Origin: a virus
DNA: 23,471 nt
IMG/VR virus record: IMGVR_UViG_3300031707_004404
Span: 1 to 23,471 of that record
Direction: 5' to 3' (one strand)
In this document: in pieces, positions 1-7,700 of the stretch
Numbering within the stretch: the first letter of the stretch is position 1
Layout of the letters: each line of letters opens with the position of its first letter
Notes under the pieces: model-generated
What the model was told of the DNA's origin: nothing
What the model saw: only the letters and a program-made list of their open reading frames with translations
Database searches by the model: none
Program-made: the position numbers and the translations under genes

Positions 1-1
1 C

Positions 2-316
2 GAAGTATATCAGAGCTACCATGATCTCTGCGCGGATCCACTTAAATTAATTTCAGGCCCTATTTTTGGGCATTGGTGCACCAAGGGAAGTGATATCCTT
101 GGGGATTACTGGCTGCAGCATAAATGCCTATACGATTACCGAAAGCTTTCAAATCGGCTGTTTAAGGTAGGCTTCAGCTCAGTGCGAGTATGGGACTGGC
201 GCGAGGTTTTCATTGGAGAGCTTGCAGGCTTTGATGATTATTCCCAAGCCTACATACCGCATATGAACAAAGAGGATGGAGTTCTAATCAGCTTGAACGT
301 CGAGGCTATTCGGTGA
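2..316 (+). CDS. SAM-dependent methyltransferase, C-terminal part (5' truncated by window)
   Basis: An open frame runs in from the window edge and ends at TGA 314-316, giving 104 codons with no start in view. The visible part has the look of the C-terminal half of a class I SAM-dependent methyltransferase of the kind found in polysaccharide and glycosyltransferase clusters. The clues are a segment reading YDYRKLSNRLFKVGFSSVRV, where the equivalent helix and strand follow the SAM-binding core, and a terminal DYSQAYIPHMNKEDG stretch followed by ISLNVEA, which I recognise as typical of this group. The glycine-rich SAM-binding motif would lie upstream, outside the window, so activity cannot be judged. 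The stop overlaps the GTG start of the following glycosyltransferase by 3 bp, suggesting translational coupling and a shared sugar-modification role. The methyl acceptor is unknown. Confidence 0.72.
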   Translation, partial: EVYQSYHDLCADPLKLISGPIFGHWCTKGSDILGDYWLQHKCLYDYRKLSNRLFKVGFSSVRVWDWREVFIGELAGFDDYSQAYIPHMNKEDGVLISLNVEAIR

Positions 317-1044
317 AAAAAGTTTCGGTGCTCATCCTCACGTTCAATCGCCTAAAATTGACCGAGAAATTTGTACCTGTGATTATTGATCGTATTGGCA
401 AGATAGACCACGAAGTATTAATTTGGGACAATGGATCTGATGATGGTACCTACGATTGGCTAGAAAACTACGGTACTGCCGATTGCCGCGTTACAAGCGT
501 GCATGCCTCAGAAAAGAACTTTGGAATGGAAGCAATAAATTTCCTAGCCGAAAAAGCTACGGGGGAATACATTCTAAAAATAGATGACGATATTTTGCCG
601 CCGCTTAACTTTGCTCAACGTATCGTTCGTACTTTCGAGACCGTAGACGAACCTAAATTAGCGTACCTGGCTTGGGACATGCCCTGGACTAACGGGTCCT
701 TTGCACGTCGTTCCGGAATGAAGCTGTACAACGATCCCTACGGAAAACGTGTGGAAACGGTTGACGGAGAAGTATTCATAAGCTACAATACTTCTCCTTG
801 GCTGGTAAACGGAGCTTGTCGACTTTCGCCTAGAAAGTTGTTCTTGGAGTTGGGCGGGCATCCAGAAGGAATTTTGTACGGTGTAGATTACCTAATAACA
901 AAAAGGGCTAAAGCCTACGGGTATTGGATCGGCTTCTATTCCCCAGCCGATTTAATCCAGCACATGGGCGGGGCAGACTCAAAAGCATATCGAAAACTGA
1001 AAGATGCTTTATTAGAAAAGCACGGAGCCCCAAAGCATGTCTAG
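313..1044 (+). CDS. Family 2 glycosyltransferase (GT-A fold)
   Basis: This 243-aa protein should transfer a sugar from a nucleotide-sugar donor to an unknown acceptor in the cytoplasm. The N-terminus (VSVLILTFNR, residues 4-13) is the usual first strand of GT-A family 2 enzymes, WDNGSDDGT (39-46 region) is the nucleotide-binding segment, and KIDDDILPP with D91-D93 is the DxD-type metal and donor site. The length is that of a single catalytic domain without membrane helices. The start is a GTG at 313 overlapping the stop of the methyltransferase; no clear Shine-Dalgarno is seen, which fits coupled translation. Phage enzymes of this type are known to modify virion glycans, host surface glycans or modified DNA bases; the sequence does not say which. 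The 8-bp overlap with the next glycosyltransferase argues for one operon. Confidence 0.88.
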   Translation: MKKVSVLILTFNRLKLTEKFVPVIIDRIGKIDHEVLIWDNGSDDGTYDWLENYGTADCRVTSVHASEKNFGMEAINFLAEKATGEYILKIDDDILPPLNFAQRIVRTFETVDEPKLAYLAWDMPWTNGSFARRSGMKLYNDPYGKRVETVDGEVFISYNTSPWLVNGACRLSPRKLFLELGGHPEGILYGVDYLITKRAKAYGYWIGFYSPADLIQHMGGADSKAYRKLKDALLEKHGAPKHV

Positions 1045-1843
1045 TACTCCGCCCATTATTAGCATTATCATACCGACCGTGAATGAGGCCGAAAAGACTG
1101 TGCAGTGTCTGCGATCTATTCGAGCTTGCACAGCGACTCCGCATGAAATCATTTGGGTAGACAATGGGAGCAGTCCTAAGCAATTTGCAGAAATAAAGCG
1201 GCAAGCAACACGACCCAATGTGCAGTGCAAGCTAGTTCACAACTCTCGCAACTTGGGCTTCGTAAAAGCAGTAAATCAAGGAATCGCTGAGGCTAAAGGT
1301 GACTATGTTATTCTGCTAAACAACGACACCGAGGTAACCGAAAACTGGGAGAAAAAGCTGATTAAGCCTCTCAAGGTGAATCACAAAGTTGGCGCGGTTG
1401 GCCCTGTAACTCAAAGCCGGATCGCCTGGCAAGAGGCCAACAATCTCAACATGCGCTGGAATCTTTCTCTTCCAATGACCCACAACGATATTAAGTTATA
1501 CAATAAACAACTGGAACAGAACTTCCAGGATAAGTACATCGACATTGGTTCTTTGCCACTTTCCTTTTTTTGCGCAGCGTTTCGGCGTGAGACATTTAAG
1601 AAAATAGGCAACCTTTGCGAAGAATTTAATATCGGCCTGGGTGACGACGATGAGTATTCCATGCGCTTACGTGCGTATGGGTATCGCCTCATGATCAGTT
1701 TAGGTACCTTTGTATACCACCACCACAGGAGCACGTTCAAATCTTTGCATTTAGGGGTTGACAGTCTCCGTCGCCATAATATAAAGATTCTACGTAAAAA
1801 GGAACAAGAGTTTCGAACAGGAAAAATCGTACCGCTGGTTTGA
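1037..1843 (+). CDS. Family 2 glycosyltransferase, second copy (rhamnosyltransferase-like)
   Basis: This 268-aa protein is a second GT-A glycosyltransferase. Visible landmarks are ISIIIPTVNE (residues 8-17), VDNGSS (41-46), HNSRNLGFVKAVNQG (68-82) and LLNNDTEV (93-100), in which NND 95-97 takes the place of the DxD metal-binding motif. A late LGDDDEYSMRLRAYGY segment matches the acceptor-side ED/DE-plus-amphipathic-helix region of this family, and a YHHHRSTF stretch near the end is the histidine often seen there. The HNSRNLGF and LNNDTEV combination is common in rhamnosyltransferase-like GT2 proteins, but donor specificity is a guess. The start ATG lies inside the end of the preceding glycosyltransferase (8-bp overlap), so the two are probably translated together. 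It is not a recent duplicate of its neighbour: identity outside the motifs is low. Confidence 0.9.
   Translation: MSSTPPIISIIIPTVNEAEKTVQCLRSIRACTATPHEIIWVDNGSSPKQFAEIKRQATRPNVQCKLVHNSRNLGFVKAVNQGIAEAKGDYVILLNNDTEVTENWEKKLIKPLKVNHKVGAVGPVTQSRIAWQEANNLNMRWNLSLPMTHNDIKLYNKQLEQNFQDKYIDIGSLPLSFFCAAFRRETFKKIGNLCEEFNIGLGDDDEYSMRLRAYGYRLMISLGTFVYHHHRSTFKSLHLGVDSLRRHNIKILRKKEQEFRTGKIVPLV
1758..1785 (+). promoter_or_regulatory. Candidate sigma-70 promoter for the replication genes
   Basis: TTGACA at 1758-1763 is separated by 16 bp from TATAAA at 1780-1785. It lies inside the last codons of the second glycosyltransferase and would start transcription near 1792, about 60 bp before the SF2 helicase start. 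The hexamers match the bacterial vegetative consensus at 11 of 12 positions. Its location fits a switch from the sugar cassette to the replication block. It is predicted only from sequence. Confidence 0.5.
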
Positions 1844-1852
1844 GGAACCCCT

Positions 1853-3304
1853 GTGCAATTAACACTATTTGTAGGAGCTACACAGCTCTGTATAAAACCG
1901 GACTTGCCTTTAGCGGTTTTGCGCGAGCTGAAGAGGACCTTTACCTTTACAGTGCCGGGCTATCAGTACACTCGCCAACACAGGCTCATGGGATGGGACG
2001 GATCGATCTGCCTGGTAAAACGTAATCAGGAATTGCCCCTAGGATGCCTCCACCGGTTGAGCAATTACCTCAAGAAACAAGACTACGAAGTAAATATTGT
2101 GTACGCCAACGAATGCGCCCCCAAGGGGAAGATCGAGGTAGCAGACCTGACGCTTGATTCTTTCCAGATTCGCGCCGTAAAGCGTGCCTTGAAGTACCGC
2201 TATGGGGTGCTCATGGCCCCTATGCGCTCGGGCAAAACGGCCATCATGGGCGCAGTCGTTAATGCTATTGGACACTATCCGGTATGGCTCGTAACGTCCG
2301 GTAGCGATCTAGTGGTTCAATCCAAAATAGACTTGGAAAAGCACCTAAACTGCAAGATAGGCTTTTTTTCAGAGAGCGAATATTGTCCGGGGGATGTTAC
2401 TCTTACAAGTTATCAAGCACTAACTGCAGCCTGTTCGGGTGAGCGTGCCAAAAAAGCAGAGACGAAACGGCGAAACGTCAAGATACAAAAAGAATTGGAG
2501 AAGGCCAAGGTACTTATCCTAGATGAATGCCATCACGCAGTTTCTCCAAAATTTGAAAAAATTCTTGGACGATTCAAAAATGCCGCATATCGAATTGGTT
2601 TGTCCGCAACGCCGAAACCGGATAAGGTCCCCTTACTAGAATTTGAATCGAAGCTTGGGTCAGTGATATCTCTAACTCCCTATCAAACATTGATAGATCA
2701 GGGTCGCCTAGCAAAGCCGCTCATCGTCATGTACGATTTGCCATATGCGTGGTACACTTCATATTTACCTACGTACGCGGATGTGCAAGTTTCTAATCTG
2801 GTAGATAACCTGATGCGCAATAGGTTCATTGCAAGGATCACAGAGAAGCTTAAAGAGCAGGGAAAAACCGTTTTTATAAAAGTTACTCGATTAGACCATG
2901 GAAATAATCTACACGATATGATCCCTGGAAGCGTTTTTGTACAGGGATCGATGGCTAGTAGTATTAGGAAAGGAATTTATCAGGCCCTCCAGGACAAAAC
3001 TATTCACTGCGTAATTGCTACCGTGGGCAAGGAAGGACTAAATTTGCCTAAATTGGATGCGGTAATCAATGCCGAAGGAATGCGATCCAGGCTAGCAAGC
3101 AGGCAAAAAATGCGATCCCTGACCGCCGCTGAAGGAAAAAAATATGGTTTAATTATCGATTTTATCGATAAAGGTAAGTACCTACGGAAGCACGCTAGAA
3201 AGAGATTGGCACTTTATAAGGGCATGACTGGGTTCAAAGTCCAGATCAAAAAAGTGTCTAAAGACCTATTTCCCATGGAGGGATCTCGATGGCAACTAAA
3301 GTAG
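1853..3304 (+). CDS. SF2 DNA helicase/translocase (UvsW/RAD3-like)
   Basis: This 483-aa protein is a superfamily 2 helicase. Walker A is APMRSGKT with K128-T129, the Walker B box is LILDECHH (D224-E225-C226-H227) and motif III is GLSATPKPD shortly after. The second RecA domain contains VIATVGKEGLNLPKLD (motif V-like) and a weakly conserved motif VI region (RSRLASRQKMRSL) in place of the usual QRxGRxxR, followed by KYGLIIDFID. The length and layout, with a roughly 100-residue N-terminal domain before the motor, resemble phage UvsW-type helicases, which unwind branched recombination intermediates and R-loops. The GTG start at 1853 is preceded by GAGG at 1842-1845 just after the previous stop. 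It heads the replication operon downstream of a candidate promoter and overlaps the next gene by 16 bp. Confidence 0.9.
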   Translation: MQLTLFVGATQLCIKPDLPLAVLRELKRTFTFTVPGYQYTRQHRLMGWDGSICLVKRNQELPLGCLHRLSNYLKKQDYEVNIVYANECAPKGKIEVADLTLDSFQIRAVKRALKYRYGVLMAPMRSGKTAIMGAVVNAIGHYPVWLVTSGSDLVVQSKIDLEKHLNCKIGFFSESEYCPGDVTLTSYQALTAACSGERAKKAETKRRNVKIQKELEKAKVLILDECHHAVSPKFEKILGRFKNAAYRIGLSATPKPDKVPLLEFESKLGSVISLTPYQTLIDQGRLAKPLIVMYDLPYAWYTSYLPTYADVQVSNLVDNLMRNRFIARITEKLKEQGKTVFIKVTRLDHGNNLHDMIPGSVFVQGSMASSIRKGIYQALQDKTIHCVIATVGKEGLNLPKLDAVINAEGMRSRLASRQKMRSLTAAEGKKYGLIIDFIDKGKYLRKHARKRLALYKGMTGFKVQIKKVSKDLFPMEGSRWQLK

Positions 3305-3837
3305 ACATTTGCTTGGCCAACGTAGCGGACACGGAAGACCCAGTAGAATTGCATATCCTAGATAATCTACAACGGCTGCAATATCAGAATAAACGGTTGT
3401 TGGAGCATATTGACCAAACCAACGCTTGGTCTAAACTTAAGAAAGTAGAAGAATGGAAGCCGTATGACTTCTACCACTATTTTTGCAACAGGTATTCAGA
3501 GATCTGTAGAAAGCAATATCGTTCTGAACACAACATAACTCGTGTTTATCAAAGGATAGAGGAATTCATACGCGTTAACAAGATTATGAACAAGGAGTAT
3601 AAGCAATTTATTGACTCTGCCTTTGAGCGCTACTTCAATGCTGTTAATGCCCCCCACATAGGGCACATCTGCTCTCCTAATTTGTTCTCCCATCTAATGC
3701 ACCGCCCGGTAAGAATTGCCTCGCGGGCAGGCTACTTCAAGTTGGATCATCAGCTGGAAGTTGAAAATGAACAATTCGAAAAATACGTGAGGGATCGTAA
3801 CCTATATGAGTACCGAGCCGCAGGGTCAAAACATTGA
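3289..3837 (+). CDS. Unknown protein between SF2 helicase and helicase loader
   Basis: I do not recognise this 182-aa protein. It is predicted mainly alpha-helical and rich in Tyr, Arg, Lys, Asn and His. Residues from about 25 to 50 (ILDNLQRLQYQNKRLLEHI) look like a short amphipathic or coiled-coil helix. There is no visible zinc cluster, P-loop, signal peptide or membrane span. The ATG at 3289 lies inside the end of the helicase gene, with GGAGGGAT at 3277-3284 as a good ribosome binding site. It overlaps the DnaC-like gene by 32 bp, so it is firmly inside the replisome-assembly operon. A role at the origin or at helicase loading is an inference from position only. Confidence 0.75.
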   Translation: MATKVDICLANVADTEDPVELHILDNLQRLQYQNKRLLEHIDQTNAWSKLKKVEEWKPYDFYHYFCNRYSEICRKQYRSEHNITRVYQRIEEFIRVNKIMNKEYKQFIDSAFERYFNAVNAPHIGHICSPNLFSHLMHRPVRIASRAGYFKLDHQLEVENEQFEKYVRDRNLYEYRAAGSKH

Positions 3838-4516
3838 AGATTGCAAAATTTGTCATGGGGTGCTTAGCGTTGAGATAAAGGTTCCCGGCGGATATCGAAT
3901 TGATCCTTGCCGTTGTGCGCTCGCGGAACAAACGCGCAAGAACGTCGAACTAGCGTTAATACCTCGCAAATTTCAAGAGTGGGATTTACGAAATCTGCAA
4001 AAAAACTTTAAGCTCAAGAACAAGGGGGCAATACAGACAATAAAATCCTATGCAGACAACATCTCCGAACGGATTAAGAACGGCAAAGGCCTTTGGATAA
4101 GCTCCCCTGCGGGGCTAAACAAAAACGCCTTTATGTGCTACGTCCTACGCAGCGCTTTGGATAATGGACATCGTGCGTGCTATTGCAAGGCAGCAACGCT
4201 ACTCAACAAAAAGCTTGAGTATCGAGACTCCGACTCTAGATACTTTGTGCATAAATTTACTCACTACATGAATATTGTTGCAATCGCCGATATAGAAAAA
4301 GCGGACACAGCAGGAGGGGATTTTCGAGCCCTTCATTTTTATGAAATGCTAAGCGACTTGGACGAAAACAGGCTAGCTATATTAATTAGCTCCAATGTTC
4401 CTAAAGACGCTGTGCTTAAGAAGATGCCTGTATTTATGCGCCAACGGCTACGTCCGCTACAGGATATTGTGTTACGTCATACGCTACACGAACAACACGA
4501 CGAGGAGGACTATTGA
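3806..4516 (+). CDS. DnaC/DnaI-like helicase loader with degenerate P-loop
   Basis: This 236-aa protein has the architecture of phage DnaC/DnaI-type AAA+ loaders, which place the replicative helicase on DNA. An N-terminal zinc-type cluster (C13-x2-C16 ... C35-x-C37, ending DPCRC) is followed by LIPRKFQEWDLRNL (51-64), the usual linker to the ATPase. The ATPase landmarks are weak. The Walker A position reads SPAGLNKN (100-107) instead of GxxGxGK(T/S): the lysine K106 is kept, but two glycines and the magnesium-binding T/S are lost. The Walker B region reads IVAIADIEKA without the usual DD. AILISSN (191-197) matches sensor 1, and MRQRLRPL may hold the arginine-finger region. The gene sits directly upstream of a DnaB-like helicase, as loaders often do. 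It may bind but not hydrolyse ATP. GAGGG at 3789-3793 serves as ribosome binding site. Confidence 0.68.
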   Translation: MSTEPQGQNIEDCKICHGVLSVEIKVPGGYRIDPCRCALAEQTRKNVELALIPRKFQEWDLRNLQKNFKLKNKGAIQTIKSYADNISERIKNGKGLWISSPAGLNKNAFMCYVLRSALDNGHRACYCKAATLLNKKLEYRDSDSRYFVHKFTHYMNIVAIADIEKADTAGGDFRALHFYEMLSDLDENRLAILISSNVPKDAVLKKMPVFMRQRLRPLQDIVLRHTLHEQHDEEDY

Positions 4517-4519
4517 TCT

Positions 4520-5887
4520 ATGGCTAAATTGCATTCTGCACAAGTAGAAAAAAAGCTCTTAGCGCTGTTGTTAAAGAACCCTACCTTCATGCGGTCCCTG
4601 TCACTCGACCTCAATATGTTTGCCATTAAACAGCATAAAGACCTGGCTGCTATTATCAAGAAATTTGTGCACAAGTATCGCACTGCGCCATCCAAATCCG
4701 CCCTGCTAAGTTTTGCTAATGAACAAATTACGTCAGATAAAGCGCTGACTCAGGTTGCTGCAGCAGTGGAGTTAATTAAAACCTTGCCGTCGAGCAAGCC
4801 GAGTGAGTTTGAGTATTACTACGATAAAGCGAACAACTATTTTATGGGTCGAAGGATCTTCGATATTGGAGTTAAGCTCACTGAAAAATTCAAAAAGAGT
4901 GAAGTAAATTTTAGTAATATAAAGCAAGACATGATTACAGAGTTGCTCGTAATGGGTGCTGGGGAGAAGGACGTAGTGAAGCGGGGCTTTCTTCACAGCA
5001 ATGTACATGAACGGTATGCGCAGTATAAAGAATCCCGCCGCCGGGATGCTAAACACATCATCCCCTTCGGCATATCCGCGCTGGATGAAAAAACTGGGGG
5101 CATGCAAAAGTCATTCGTTACGCTTTTTTACTCCAAGACGGGTGGTGGAAAAACACGAACTGCAATTAACGTAGCCTACAATGCAGCACGGGCAGGGTAC
5201 AATGTAATCTACTTTTCTCTCGAAATGGCGTTTAACTTTCTTGCTTCCTGCTTCGATAGCCGGATGGCAGCAATAGATAGCAAGCAAATTATATTTGGCA
5301 GGCTGAACAGAGAAGATCGCATTAAGTATAAAAATGTGCTGAAGCAGCAAGTAAAGGATCAACTTGGAATTTATATTGTAGATGTAGCTATGAATGCTAA
5401 GAGCAACGTCATTCTCGAAGAGACAGAAATATATAAGTCGGTCACAGGTAGACAGCCGGATCTTATCGTTGTTGATTACGCAGGAATCATGCTACCAATG
5501 CAGCCATACAGCAACCTGTCTGAGCGATTCAACAACTTGTTCCTAGAGTACCACCAAATTGCAAAATACCTTAATGTCTCCCTGCTCACGGCCGCGCAGG
5601 AGAGTAGAGATGCCTCGAAGGCAGATATACGGAAAGAAGAAAATGAGGGTGTTCACAATATCGGTTTGTCTAATTTCATGGCTCCGCATTGTGAAACCGT
5701 GATCCGAGCTAAACAGGATCCAGCAGATAAATTAGCCAGCATCGTTTGGTTCGTCATTGACAAGTGCCGATATGGAAGCATTGGTGGAAAAGTGGCTGTG
5801 ACAGCTCGTTGGGCCACAACTTATGTAGGAGATCGTGTGCGCGCAGATGCAACAACGTTTAAGAACCCCAATAAAAAAATAGAATGA
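4520..5887 (+). CDS. dnaB: DnaB-like replicative DNA helicase
   Basis: This 455-aa protein should be the ring helicase that unwinds the fork 5'-3'. The N-terminal 100 residues (AQVEKKLLALLLKNPTF onward) correspond to the DnaB N-terminal helical domain. The RecA-like core begins near residue 180 with PFGISALDEKTGGM, followed by Walker A SKTGGGKT (K211-T212), VIYFSLEM, Walker B PDLIVVDYAG (D319) and the H3-like LLTAAQESR. IWFVIDKCRYG near the C-terminus matches the KxR finger region. The length is typical for DnaB or gp41-like proteins. The ATG at 4520 follows the loader gene by 3 bp, with GAGGAGG at 4502-4508. It overlaps the zinc-finger primase-like gene by 4 bp (ATGA). All expected motor residues appear present, unlike in the neighbouring loader. 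Confidence 0.92.
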   Translation: MAKLHSAQVEKKLLALLLKNPTFMRSLSLDLNMFAIKQHKDLAAIIKKFVHKYRTAPSKSALLSFANEQITSDKALTQVAAAVELIKTLPSSKPSEFEYYYDKANNYFMGRRIFDIGVKLTEKFKKSEVNFSNIKQDMITELLVMGAGEKDVVKRGFLHSNVHERYAQYKESRRRDAKHIIPFGISALDEKTGGMQKSFVTLFYSKTGGGKTRTAINVAYNAARAGYNVIYFSLEMAFNFLASCFDSRMAAIDSKQIIFGRLNREDRIKYKNVLKQQVKDQLGIYIVDVAMNAKSNVILEETEIYKSVTGRQPDLIVVDYAGIMLPMQPYSNLSERFNNLFLEYHQIAKYLNVSLLTAAQESRDASKADIRKEENEGVHNIGLSNFMAPHCETVIRAKQDPADKLASIVWFVIDKCRYGSIGGKVAVTARWATTYVGDRVRADATTFKNPNKKIE

Positions 5888-6366
5888 GTATACCAAAACT
5901 ATTCGCACTGGCGGGGATTAAACTTCAGCCAGCCGGGGAAGATCAATGGAAGGCGCTTTGCCCGTTCCACGGTGATTCTAGCCCCTCGTTTTGGGTCTAC
6001 GATGACGGTACGTACCATTGCTTTGGCTGCTTAGCGCACGGGAGTATATTTTCATTGTCCGATGCGCTTATGTCGGACCAGGGATACCTACCTGATATAA
6101 CAAGTGTAAAAGATGACCGTAAAGAGATGCTTAATAAACTACATAAACAACTAGAAATCGACCTAAGAAAAAAACTTATAAATCAGGATCCTACGTTGAG
6201 GTGTTTACTATACGATATTTTTGACCTCACATTTTTCCATGCGCAGGCTAAATTAAATTATACGGATAAGTCCATTTTGGAGGTAGCTCTCTTCGTGCGC
6301 AAAAAATACAGCCAGATACTCAAGCGTATAGTTAAATTATCTGTCCGCAAGATTGTTTTTAGTTGA
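5884..6366 (+). CDS. Stand-alone CHC2 zinc-finger (DnaG primase N-terminal-like) protein
   Basis: This 160-aa protein begins with a CHC2-type zinc ribbon as in DnaG primases: CPFHGDSSPSF ... YHCFGC, with ligands C26, H29, C46 and C49 and the usual aromatic and proline positions. In DnaG this domain recognises the template and is followed by an RNA polymerase core with a TOPRIM fold. Here only about 100 residues follow, helical and Lys-rich, with no recognisable TOPRIM (no ExG...DxD) or helicase-binding domain. No frameshift is evident: the frame closes at TGA 6364-6366, and the next frames downstream do not continue a primase. It is either a primase accessory or zinc-binding specificity subunit, or the residue of a split primase whose catalytic part lies elsewhere. 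It overlaps the DnaB-like gene by 4 bp, which fits a primosome role. Confidence 0.8.
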   Translation: MSIPKLFALAGIKLQPAGEDQWKALCPFHGDSSPSFWVYDDGTYHCFGCLAHGSIFSLSDALMSDQGYLPDITSVKDDRKEMLNKLHKQLEIDLRKKLINQDPTLRCLLYDIFDLTFFHAQAKLNYTDKSILEVALFVRKKYSQILKRIVKLSVRKIVFS

Positions 6367-6390
6367 CAACGAAATATACCTATATATAAT
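6363..6390 (+). promoter_or_regulatory. Consensus sigma-70 promoter
   Basis: TTGACA at 6363-6368, a 16-bp spacer and TATAAT at 6385-6390 match both hexamers of the bacterial housekeeping promoter exactly. It overlaps the stop codon of the zinc-finger gene and would start transcription near 6397, about 26 nt before the start of the acidic protein gene, which has an AAGGAG ribosome binding site at 6412-6417. Expected to be strong and usable by unmodified host RNA polymerase early in infection. Confidence 0.75.
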
Positions 6391-6422
6391 CATCAACGCT
6401 ACAAGAATACATAAGGAGAGCC

Positions 6423-7667
<1,245 letters not shown>

Positions 7668-7700
7668 AATTCTGCAAGGCAGTAAAAAGGGGTCTCTCCT

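Noticed and set aside
7668-7700. CTGCaagGCAG hairpin after the acidic gene as a terminator
   Set aside because: Only a 4-bp stem and no T-run follows.
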